Below are positions 7,577 to 14,094 of a stretch of DNA of 20,059 nt, in pieces (positions within the stretch are counted from its first letter, which is position 1; each line of letters starts with the position of its first letter). Origin of the DNA: an uncultured Johnsonella sp. (GTDB lineage: Bacteria; Bacillota; Clostridia; Lachnospirales; Lachnospiraceae); assembly GCA_937927235.1 (NCBI GenBank), contig CALBCM010000009.1, positions 1 through 20,059 of the forward strand, written 5' to 3'. The notes under the pieces are model-generated. The model made no database searches, was not told the DNA's origin, and was given only the letters and a program-made list of their open reading frames with translations. The translations under genes and the position numbers were made by a program.

Positions 7577-7612
7577 AGGTAAAATAAAGTTGTTACTATA
7601 AAAATTAGAAAA

Positions 7613-8254
7613 ATGGGAAATAAAAGAAATTTACAAAAGGAGCTTGAGAAAATAATAGAAAGAGCAGCAGCTTCAGGTGAAATTCCTAAGCTGCTGCTTC
7701 ATGCCTGCTGCGCCCCCTGCTCGTCCTACTGCATGGAATATTTAAGCGAATACTTTGCTATCACAATTTATTTTTATAATCCGAATATAGATAATAAAGA
7801 GGAATATATTAAAAGGGTTGAGGAAGAAAAAAGGCTTATTGCGGAGATGAATTTTAAAAATCCGGTCAGCTTTCTTGAAGGTGAATATGAGCCTGAAAAC
7901 TTTCATAAGCTTATAAGAGGGCATGAAAGGGATAGTGAGGGCGGCGAGCGCTGCTTTATGTGCTATGAGATGAGGCTGAGAAAATGTGCAGATGAAGCTA
8001 AAAACGGCGGCTATGATTACTTTGCCACTACTCTTACTATAAGTCCGGTAAAGGATGCTGGCAAACTCTGTGAGATAGGAGAAGAAGTAGGAAGGGAGAT
8101 AGGCATCAGCTATCTGCCCTCTGATTTTAAAAAGAAGAACGGTTATAAACGCTCTGTGGAGCTTTCACAGCAGTACGGTCTGTACAGGCAGGACTACTGC
8201 GGCTGCTCGTTTTCAAAAAGAAGCCGCAGCAATGAATCAAAAGCCAATCCTTAA
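7613..8254 (+). CDS. queH: Epoxyqueuosine reductase QueH
   Basis: Predicted iron-sulfur enzyme (213 aa) for the last step of queuosine synthesis, reduction of epoxyqueuosine to queuosine in tRNA. It is unrelated in sequence to QueG. The family's cysteines are all visible: HACCAPC (C32, C33, C36), RCFMC (C114, C117) and YCGC (C196, C198). Together they hold a 4Fe-4S cluster and an adjacent iron. The gene begins 36 nt after rpoD with a poor ribosome binding site. It may be translated from the rpoD transcript. Other queuosine genes are not in the window. Assignment rests on the cysteine pattern and the DUF208-like sequence. Confidence 0.9.
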   Translation: MGNKRNLQKELEKIIERAAASGEIPKLLLHACCAPCSSYCMEYLSEYFAITIYFYNPNIDNKEEYIKRVEEEKRLIAEMNFKNPVSFLEGEYEPENFHKLIRGHERDSEGGERCFMCYEMRLRKCADEAKNGGYDYFATTLTISPVKDAGKLCEIGEEVGREIGISYLPSDFKKKNGYKRSVELSQQYGLYRQDYCGCSFSKRSRSNESKANP

Positions 8255-8261
8255 AAACAAA

Positions 8262-8290
8262 TTGACTGAAATATTAAATTACTTTATAAT
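8262..8290 (+). promoter_or_regulatory. Strong sigma-A promoter for the HPr gene
   Basis: TTGACT (8262-8267) and a perfect TATAAT (8285-8290) are spaced by 17 nt. It is the best promoter in the window. It gives a leader of ~97 nt before the ATG at 8394. Confidence 0.8.
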
Positions 8291-8321
8291 GTAGTAATAA
8301 GGCGGCATATAAAGCTGCTGC

Positions 8322-8349
8322 AAGCTGGGTAATTAATACTTGGCTTTTT
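8322..8349 (+). terminator. Possible attenuator in the HPr leader
   Basis: AAGCTGGGT (8322-8330) pairs with ACTTGGCTT (8338-8346) using three G-U pairs, around AATTAAT, and is followed by T's (8345-8349). It lies between the promoter and the gene, so it would act as an attenuator. The wobble-rich stem makes it weak. Confidence 0.35.
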
Positions 8350-8393
8350 GTTCTATTATAATTATAATATTTAATATCAGGAGGGCTATTTTT

Positions 8394-8660
8394 ATGTTAA
8401 GTGAGAAGCTTACAATTACAAATCCATCAGGATTGCATTTAAGACCGGCAGGAGTGCTGTCACAGACAGCTATGAAATTTAAAAGCGATATTACTATTGA
8501 GTTTGAAGGTAAGAAGGTGGTTGCTAAAAGCGTGTTAAATGTAATGAGTGCAGGCATCAAAACAGGTAGTGAAATAACCCTTGTATGTGATGGTGAAGAT
8601 GAAAATGAAGCTATGAAGGCTCTTTCTGAGGCAATTAAATCAGGCTTGGGAGAAAATTAA
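8394..8660 (+). CDS. ptsH: Phosphocarrier protein HPr
   Basis: Carries phosphate between enzyme I and the sugar-specific EIIA proteins of the phosphotransferase system. In Firmicutes it also signals carbon status to CcpA. At 88 aa it has the standard length. The active-site His is H15 in GLHLRPAG. The regulatory site of HPr kinase is S46 in KSVLNVMSAG. Both positions match the classical numbering exactly, so this is HPr rather than Crh. ATG 8394 has AGGAGGG about 9 nt upstream; a longer frame back to 8340 lacks support and covers the leader hairpin. It has its own promoter and terminator and no enzyme I gene beside it. Confidence 0.95.
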   Translation: MLSEKLTITNPSGLHLRPAGVLSQTAMKFKSDITIEFEGKKVVAKSVLNVMSAGIKTGSEITLVCDGEDENEAMKALSEAIKSGLGEN

Positions 8661-8671
8661 ATAACTTATCA

Positions 8672-8710
8672 AACTGGGGAAAAGAGAAATCTTATCCCTG
8701 GTTTTGTTTT
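8672..8710 (+). terminator. Intrinsic terminator after ptsH
   Basis: AACTGGGGA (8672-8680) pairs with TCCCTGGTT (8695-8703), with two G-U pairs, and is followed by TTTGTTTT. It ends the ptsH transcript. Confidence 0.8.
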
Positions 8711-8744
8711 ATTTAAGAAATAAAATGGAGTATTAATTGGATAA

Positions 8745-9482
8745 ATGGATTTAATCAGAACAGAATTACTTTTAGGCAATAAAAATATGGAAAAGCTTAA
8801 GACAGCTCATATTGCGGTTTTTGGCATAGGCGGTGTCGGAGGCTATGTTGCCGAAGCTCTTGCAAGGAGCGGCATAGGCAGACTGGATTTAATTGACAAT
8901 GATATTATAAGTGAGAGCAATATCAACCGGCAGATAATAGCCCTGCATTCCACTATAGGAAGACATAAAACTGAAGTGATGAAGGAGAGAATAAAAGACA
9001 TCAATCCTGAATGCGAGGTAACTGAGTACAGATGCTTTTTTCTTCCGGAAAATCAGGCAGACTTCGACTTCGCAAAATATAATTATATAGTGGATGCTGT
9101 CGACACTGTAACGGCAAAGATAGAGCTGGTGCTTGCGGCACAAAGAGCGAAAATTCCTGTTATAAGCAGCATGGGCACAGGAAATAAGCTGGATCCTTCA
9201 AGGTTTAGAGTTGCAGATATATATCAAACTTCAGTCTGCCCCCTTGCCAAGGTAATGAGAAAGGAGCTTAAAAAAAAAGGAGTCGAAAAGCTTAAAACCG
9301 TATTTTCCGATGAGGAGCCTAAAAAATATGCTGAAAGCGGTTTATACATTAATCTGATGAGTGACAATAGTGAAAAAACTTTAAAAAGGAGTATACCAGG
9401 CTCGCTGGCATACGTACCTTCGGTTGCCGGACTTATGATGGCTTCAGAGGTAATTAAGGATATTTTAAATTTAAAATATTAA
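8745..9482 (+). CDS. tcdA: tRNA threonylcarbamoyladenosine dehydratase TcdA
   Basis: E1-like (ThiF/MoeB/HesA superfamily) enzyme of 245 aa that uses ATP to cyclise t6A37 of tRNAs to ct6A. Residues 22-43 form the nucleotide-binding fold with GIGGVGG (27-33). DND (51-53) and the SNINRQ segment (58-63) are the ATP-contact motifs of the superfamily. The C-terminal stretch with CPLAKVMRKELKKKGV and the SIPGSLAYVPSVAGLMMA segment is typical of TcdA (YgdL) rather than ThiF or MoeB. ATG 8745 was chosen; GGAG at 8726-8729 is a somewhat distant ribosome binding site. The gene looks intact. Confidence 0.9.
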   Translation: MDLIRTELLLGNKNMEKLKTAHIAVFGIGGVGGYVAEALARSGIGRLDLIDNDIISESNINRQIIALHSTIGRHKTEVMKERIKDINPECEVTEYRCFFLPENQADFDFAKYNYIVDAVDTVTAKIELVLAAQRAKIPVISSMGTGNKLDPSRFRVADIYQTSVCPLAKVMRKELKKKGVEKLKTVFSDEEPKKYAESGLYINLMSDNSEKTLKRSIPGSLAYVPSVAGLMMASEVIKDILNLKY

Positions 9483-9492
9483 GATTTATTGA

Positions 9493-9606
9493 AATATTAT
9501 GCTTACTGCTTTAAATAATGAAGCAAATCAGATAAAGGGATTGGATTTACAAGCTGATGATTATAGTACAAAGCCTTTTTTTATGCCTTTTAACAGCAAA
9601 TCATAA
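9493..9606 (+). pseudogene. Remnant of a response-regulator receiver domain
   Basis: An in-frame segment between stop codons at 9490-9492 and 9604-9606 encodes about 37 residues. They match the second half of an OmpR-type receiver domain: the conserved Thr (IMLTAL), then QIKGLDLQADDY, then the conserved Lys of TKPF. The frame ends soon after, with neither the phospho-acceptor Asp region nor a DNA-binding domain. It has no ribosome binding site. It is a decayed fragment of a two-component regulator gene left between tcdA and the cas operon. Confidence 0.8.
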
Positions 9607-9620
9607 GGCATAAAATTTTT
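9579..9620 (+). terminator. Intrinsic terminator upstream of the cas operon
   Basis: TTTTATGCCTT (9579-9589) and AAGGCATAAAA (9605-9615) are perfect reverse complements with a 15-nt loop, followed by TTTTT (9616-9620). It overlaps the end of the response-regulator remnant and may have been that gene's or tcdA's terminator. The stem is AT-rich, so strength is uncertain. Confidence 0.55.
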
Positions 9621-9633
9621 AATAAAAAAACTA

Positions 9634-9662
9634 TTTACAAATCGGATATAAAGAATTATATA
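9634..9662 (+). promoter_or_regulatory. Promoter of the cas operon
   Basis: TTTACA (9634-9639) and TATATA (9657-9662) lie 17 nt apart. This gives a leader of ~130 nt before cas6. No CRISPR repeat is seen in the leader. The rest of the 9607-9802 gap shows nothing else I can name. Confidence 0.6.
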
Positions 9663-9802
9663 GAATACTTTGGAGTAATGTAAAGTTTCTGGTTTGTTAT
9701 ATCTTTACACCATTAATTTAAAATCGCTCCAAATTGGAAAAATATTTTAATATAAATTAGACGTAGAGGTTTTCAATCTATGACAACAGAAAGGATTACT
9801 TA

Positions 9803-10519
9803 ATGAAATATCTTGTAAAATTAGAACTGAAAAAACCTGAAATACGCTCGGATTATAGAAGAACCCTCATCAGTTTTTTTAAAAAGTCTATATCTTCTTA
9901 TATGGATGGATATTTTTATAAAGAGCTGTATAAAAATGGTACAAAAAGAAAGTCCTTCGTATGGTCAATCAGCTTTCAAAGACCTGTATTTAATGGTAAA
10001 ATTATTAAGCTTGCAGGCAGTGAAATAAATATGACTTTGAAGTTTCAGGAGCCTCAAACGGCACTGATTTACTATTCCAGTCTGCTTATGATGAAGGATA
10101 AGCCTTTTCCTGTAGGAGATGATAACAATATAAATCTTAAAAGTATTAAAATGGTAACTGAAAAAGAGATAATGGAAGACTTTGCCGTATTCAAGATATT
10201 GTCTCCTATATGCTTAAAGCACCATTACAAAGAAAATAATAAAGATAGGTATTTGACAGCCGAGGACGAAGATTTTGCCATGGAACTTGCCGGAAAGCTT
10301 AAAGAAGACTTGCCGTATATGCACGAGGAAATTGAGCAGTTAAGATATGATTTCAGCAAGCTTAAAAAAGTAATAGTACCGGCATACGGTCTTAAAATTC
10401 CCGTATCAATAGGCAGTTTTACGGTTTCGGGAGATATAAAAATACTTAATCATATTTTGAAAAACGGCATAGGCTCTAAACGAAATTCGGGATTTGGGCT
10501 TGTAGAAGAAGTTTTCTAA
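9803..10519 (+). CDS. cas6: CRISPR-associated endoribonuclease Cas6
   Basis: Predicted crRNA-processing RNase that cuts within the repeat of the precursor transcript, 238 aa. Two ferredoxin-like folds are expected. The C-terminal glycine-rich loop GIGSKRNSGFG (222-232) is the family hallmark. ATG 9803 has AAAGGA about 7 nt upstream. It heads the cas operon, 9 nt before cas8b, as in other Tneap-type I-B loci. Oddly, no His occurs before H140, whereas many Cas6 proteins use a His in roughly the first 50 residues. Catalysis may rely on Tyr and Lys residues (Y33, Y37, Y39, K44, K48, K50 are candidates). The family assignment rests on the Gly-rich loop, length and position. Confidence 0.88.
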   Translation: MKYLVKLELKKPEIRSDYRRTLISFFKKSISSYMDGYFYKELYKNGTKRKSFVWSISFQRPVFNGKIIKLAGSEINMTLKFQEPQTALIYYSSLLMMKDKPFPVGDDNNINLKSIKMVTEKEIMEDFAVFKILSPICLKHHYKENNKDRYLTAEDEDFAMELAGKLKEDLPYMHEEIEQLRYDFSKLKKVIVPAYGLKIPVSIGSFTVSGDIKILNHILKNGIGSKRNSGFGLVEEVF

Positions 10520-10528
10520 GGAGTGATT

Positions 10529-11980
10529 ATGATTACTAAAGGAGAATTTGAGAAGGAAGATATCACATATAATCGCAGGATGGAACCCTCTGATTGGAGA
10601 TATTCTGCGGCTATTGTAGGCATGATTAGATTTTTTAAGTATAGAAATATAGCCTATGATATCAAGGGCAAGTATCTGTATTACAATTTTGAGGACATAT
10701 ATAATGAAGAAAATGATTTAGAGGGCGATAGAAACTATCTTTTATTTGCTGATGAATGGTTTTCAGACAAAATGCATCATAAAGAGGTCTTTACAAGAAT
10801 AAAGCAAAGTGAGTTTACACAGGAGCAAATATCTGAAATTAATAAAAAACTGTCAGCCAATACTGTTATGAAAAAAGTTTTCAAAGGAGTTAAATTTGAT
10901 GGCACTAACAATGAACTGATTAAGAAGTTAATTGAGGATAATATACTGGAACTTATAAGCAATACCTTTTGCAACTCTCAAAGCGGTTATAGAAAATTTA
11001 TCAATACTTCAAAATATAGAACAGGAGGTTCAGATGTATGCCGTTTGCTGGGCTTTTGTGTAGATACCGGAAGGAAAACTAAGTCGATAGGATTTTGCTT
11101 CGATAAGGATGCAAGAACTTTTAATGATGAAGTGGAGTTTGATTTTATCCCCTTCGCTTTCTCACGAAGCGGAAGTTCCATATTTATAAATAACAACACT
11201 TCCATAAAGTATCTTTTACAGTCAAATAATGAGATGGAAAACTTCTTAAAACAGCAATTTGAAAATCAAAAAACATGGAACAGTGTGTTTTACAGTTATT
11301 TTGAAGGTTTTGAATTTATTGATTATGATGTGGAAGTTATTATAAAAGATATAGAAACCGATTACTATGAGAGTATGTTTATAAGACAGCCGGCTGTTAA
11401 AATTTTTAATAAAATAGCCGATAACAGAGAGTTTTCTGATTCATTGGTAAATGTTTTTAAAAGGCAGATAAAGATAAATGATAATTATTATATCAATGTA
11501 ATGAAGGAAGTTACAAAAAGTATATTAAATGAGCTTAATTTGGATGATTTGATAGAAAGGCTTATGAAACTTGAGTATGATACCGACTCAAATACTCCCG
11601 AAACATACTGTCTTAGCAGACTCATTTATATCAATGAACTTATTTATAAAAATATGGAGGGAAATATGGAAAAAACACCGGAATTTAAGGGTTCAAGTGC
11701 CGCCGCAGCACAGGTGGTAGGCTATTTTTCAACTAACAAACAGGAAAATAAAATAAAAGGCTATCAGCAAAGACTTGCCAATACCTTGATTTCAAAAGAT
11801 TATGACCGCTTTATAGAAATAATGCTTCAACTGTCTTCTTATACGGAAGTCCCTTTTACATTTATGCATAAACTCATACAGGATTTTGAAGCAAATAAAA
11901 ATCTGGCATATAATTTTATAAATTCATTGATTATAAGCAGTAAAAGAAGTGATAATCAAAACAGTGATAAAATCGATTAA
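10529..11980 (+). CDS. cas8b: Type I-B Cascade large subunit Cas8b (Cst1-like)
   Basis: Predicted large subunit that recognises the PAM and helps open the target DNA, 483 aa. The frame is open from GTG 10523, but AAGGAG (10518-10523) overlaps that codon. ATG 10529 sits 5 nt after it and is the better start. Sequence similarity is weak in this family; the call leans on length and on the place between cas6 and the Cst2-type cas7. Cst1 proteins were named for two CXXC pairs. Here only single cysteines (C148, C171, C177, C190) remain, so no zinc ribbon forms by that pattern. An Ala-rich helix (SSAAAAQVVGYF) starts the C-terminal ~100 residues, which look helical and are probably also made separately as Cas11. 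Confidence 0.82.
   Translation: MITKGEFEKEDITYNRRMEPSDWRYSAAIVGMIRFFKYRNIAYDIKGKYLYYNFEDIYNEENDLEGDRNYLLFADEWFSDKMHHKEVFTRIKQSEFTQEQISEINKKLSANTVMKKVFKGVKFDGTNNELIKKLIEDNILELISNTFCNSQSGYRKFINTSKYRTGGSDVCRLLGFCVDTGRKTKSIGFCFDKDARTFNDEVEFDFIPFAFSRSGSSIFINNNTSIKYLLQSNNEMENFLKQQFENQKTWNSVFYSYFEGFEFIDYDVEVIIKDIETDYYESMFIRQPAVKIFNKIADNREFSDSLVNVFKRQIKINDNYYINVMKEVTKSILNELNLDDLIERLMKLEYDTDSNTPETYCLSRLIYINELIYKNMEGNMEKTPEFKGSSAAAAQVVGYFSTNKQENKIKGYQQRLANTLISKDYDRFIEIMLQLSSYTEVPFTFMHKLIQDFEANKNLAYNFINSLIISSKRSDNQNSDKID
11656..11661 (+). promoter_or_regulatory. Internal Shine-Dalgarno site for Cas11
   Basis: GGAGGG lies inside cas8b, 4 nt before the in-frame ATG at 11666. It is as strong as the sites before cas7 and ptsH and stands out within a coding sequence. 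Confidence 0.65.
11666..11980 (+). CDS. cas11: Predicted Cas11 small subunit, translated from within cas8b
   Basis: A 104-aa helical protein in the same frame as cas8b, from codon 380 of the 483-residue protein to its stop. GGAGGG at 11656-11661 is well placed for the ATG at 11666. It begins with MEKTPEFKG, then an Ala-rich helix and further amphipathic helices. Internal translation of the Cascade small subunit from the large-subunit gene is established for type I-B, I-C and I-D systems, where Cas11 lines the backbone and supports interference. The size fits. That it is made in this organism is inferred from the initiation signal only. Confidence 0.65.
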   Translation: MEKTPEFKGSSAAAAQVVGYFSTNKQENKIKGYQQRLANTLISKDYDRFIEIMLQLSSYTEVPFTFMHKLIQDFEANKNLAYNFINSLIISSKRSDNQNSDKID

Positions 11981-11997
11981 GAAGGAGGAAACGAGTA

Positions 11998-12891
11998 ATG
12001 AAAAACAAGGCTTTAACTTTAACGATAGTTGCAAGTATGACCTCAAACTATGGTGAGGGACTGGGAAATGTAGGAAGCATTCAAAAAGTATATAAAAACG
12101 GCAAGGCTTATGCTATTCGTTCAAGAGAAAGCATGAAAAATGCCCTTATGGTACAAAGTGGTTTATATGACGATTTGAAAGTGGAGCAGGATGGAAAAGT
12201 AGATCAAAAGGCTGTATCAAATGATATTAATGCAGCTAGCAACAGAGCCTTGGAAGGCGGATACATGAGTACCATAGGAGATAGAAAAATCAGAAAAAGT
12301 TCCTTTTATTTGACTGATGCAATCTCATTTTACCCCTTTGTAAATGAAACAAGATTTCATAATAACCTCTATCTTGCACAAACTTATGCCAAGGAAAAGG
12401 GAATAAATATTCAAGAAAAGTCTGCCAATGCCGGTCTTATGCCTTATCAGTATGAGTATGACAAGTCATTGAAAAGATACAGCATTACTATAGACTTGGA
12501 TAAGGTGGGAGTTGATGAAAACTATGATACCAAGGCTGATAAAGAGGAAAGAGCGTATAGGGTCAAGGCGCTTTTGGATGCGATAAAAAATCTTTCTTTG
12601 GTGGTAAGAGGTAATATGGATAATGCCGAGCCTATTTTTGCAGTAGGGGGAATAGGAGAAAGAAAGACGCATTACTTTGAAAATGTAGTTCATATAGATG
12701 CAAATAAGTTAAAAATAGAAGAAGACTTGAAAGCTAAACTCAAGGAAGGATACAAAACCGCTTTATTAAAGGGCTATAATTTTGAGAATGAAAAAGAGAT
12801 AGAAGAAGAACTTAACTCCATATCTATAGAGAAATTCTTTGCTGATTTAAGCAAAGAGGTGGACGAATATTATGAAAGTATTGAGAATTAA
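11998..12891 (+). CDS. cas7: Type I-B Cascade backbone subunit Cas7 (Cst2/DevR family)
   Basis: Forms the helical filament that coats the crRNA spacer in Cascade, 297 aa. The N-terminus (TLTIVASMTSNYGEGLGN, residues 7-24) is typical of the Cst2/DevR branch, an RRM-like fold. YAIRSRESMKNAL (38-50) continues the family signature. The segment GNMDNAEPIFAVGGI (~206-220) is the conserved late motif. A perfect AAGGAGG (11983-11989) lies 8 nt before ATG 11998, so this, the most abundant Cascade subunit, has a strong ribosome binding site. It overlaps cas5 by 20 nt. The Cst2 type of Cas7 is the main ground for the Tneap-like I-B call. Confidence 0.93.
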   Translation: MKNKALTLTIVASMTSNYGEGLGNVGSIQKVYKNGKAYAIRSRESMKNALMVQSGLYDDLKVEQDGKVDQKAVSNDINAASNRALEGGYMSTIGDRKIRKSSFYLTDAISFYPFVNETRFHNNLYLAQTYAKEKGINIQEKSANAGLMPYQYEYDKSLKRYSITIDLDKVGVDENYDTKADKEERAYRVKALLDAIKNLSLVVRGNMDNAEPIFAVGGIGERKTHYFENVVHIDANKLKIEEDLKAKLKEGYKTALLKGYNFENEKEIEEELNSISIEKFFADLSKEVDEYYESIEN

Positions 12892-13969
12892 ATTAAGACA
12901 AAATCAGGCTTCATATACAAGAGAAGAAACGGTCAACAATCGCATGACTTATCCTCTTCCTCAATATTCTACAATAATCGGAGCTTTGCACAGTGCCTGC
13001 GGATACACTTCCTACCATGAGATGAAAATAAGTGTACAGGGAAAATATAGGAATATGCAAAGAGAAGTATATACCAATCATGCACTTCTTAACAGCTTGG
13101 AAGATGACAGAAGTATACTTATATATCTAAAAAATCCAACAGCATCAAATACTGGATTTTTAAAAGTTGCCGAAGCCTTAAAATCTCAAGGAAACAGTTT
13201 TAAGGATAGAAAAACTATTCAAGTACATGATGAAAAAAAACTGGAAGAATATATAAATATAAAAAATATTTCAGTTGAACTTAAAACTGAAAGAAAGAAA
13301 ATCCTTGATGATACCGAAAAAGCTTGGAAAGATGAAAAAAAGCTTATAAAAGATAAATTAAATACTTTGGAAGCAAAGTCGGATGAAGCTTTAGAACTGA
13401 AAAAAGTAATTGAAAGTAAAGATTTGGAAATAAAAAATCTGAAAAATGAATATAAAAAAGAACTTTATAACAGAGTGGAAGAACCCTTAAGCCATTTTAA
13501 GACTCTGACCAAAGGTATACAGACACAGGAAGTTTTATATGATGTGGAGTTGGTAATTCATATCAGTGCTGAGGAGTCGGTATTACAAGATATACTTGAT
13601 AATCAAAATAATTTTGTCTGTCTTGGGCGAAGTGAGGATTTTATAGAACTTTTGGAAATAAAAGAGGTGGAGCTTAGTTCCAAGATAGATAGGGAATATA
13701 AATTGTTGGATAATTACAGTATGTATATAAATCTGGAGCATATAAACATAGATGAAATAGGTATGGGAGATTATTTTTTGACGAGGGAAGGGTCGAAAAA
13801 ACCAGCTAAAGGAACTGTATACTATGTTGCAAAAGATTATGTATTAAATGGAAAAAAGAGAGTATTTAATAAAATTCCCTGTTTGTATTCTTCTTATATA
13901 GGTATAGATACCGAATCGGAAAATGCCTTATGCGATTTTGAGGGCGGATATATAGTGAACTTAAATTAA
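12872..13969 (+). CDS. cas5: Type I-B Cascade subunit Cas5 with a coiled-coil insertion
   Basis: Caps the 5' handle of the crRNA in Cascade, 365 aa. The N-terminal RRM-like domain is clear: LRIKLRQNQASY (4-15), TYPLPQYSTIIGALHSACGY (26-45) and MKISVQG (51-57). ISAEE and FVCLGRSEDF (248-257) are later family motifs. Between them, about residues 120-205 form a Lys/Glu-rich predicted coiled coil with heptad-like spacing. Cas5 proteins are usually nearer 230-260 aa, so this is a large insertion. The start overlaps the end of cas7 by 20 nt, with GAGGTGG about 10 nt upstream, suggesting translational coupling. A strong terminator follows. Confidence 0.9.
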   Translation: MKVLRIKLRQNQASYTREETVNNRMTYPLPQYSTIIGALHSACGYTSYHEMKISVQGKYRNMQREVYTNHALLNSLEDDRSILIYLKNPTASNTGFLKVAEALKSQGNSFKDRKTIQVHDEKKLEEYINIKNISVELKTERKKILDDTEKAWKDEKKLIKDKLNTLEAKSDEALELKKVIESKDLEIKNLKNEYKKELYNRVEEPLSHFKTLTKGIQTQEVLYDVELVIHISAEESVLQDILDNQNNFVCLGRSEDFIELLEIKEVELSSKIDREYKLLDNYSMYINLEHINIDEIGMGDYFLTREGSKKPAKGTVYYVAKDYVLNGKKRVFNKIPCLYSSYIGIDTESENALCDFEGGYIVNLN

Positions 13970-14024
13970 AAATAATGATTAATATGTGGTAAGTGGATTT
14001 AATTCATTTATTCTGATATTGGAA

Positions 14025-14064
14025 CCTGAGCTTAAATAAATGAAATAAGCTCAGGCTCTTTTTT
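14025..14064 (+). terminator. Intrinsic terminator between cas5 and cas3
   Basis: CCTGAGCTTA (14025-14034) and TAAGCTCAGG (14046-14055) form a perfect 10-bp stem, followed by CTC and six T's (14059-14064). It is among the best terminators in the window, yet lies inside the cas locus. Confidence 0.85.
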
Positions 14065-14094
14065 AACTGAAAATATATGAAAATGAGGTATAAA

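Noticed and set aside
10523..10528. GTG 10523 as the start of cas8b
   Set aside because: It overlaps the AAGGAG site itself; ATG 10529 is correctly spaced.
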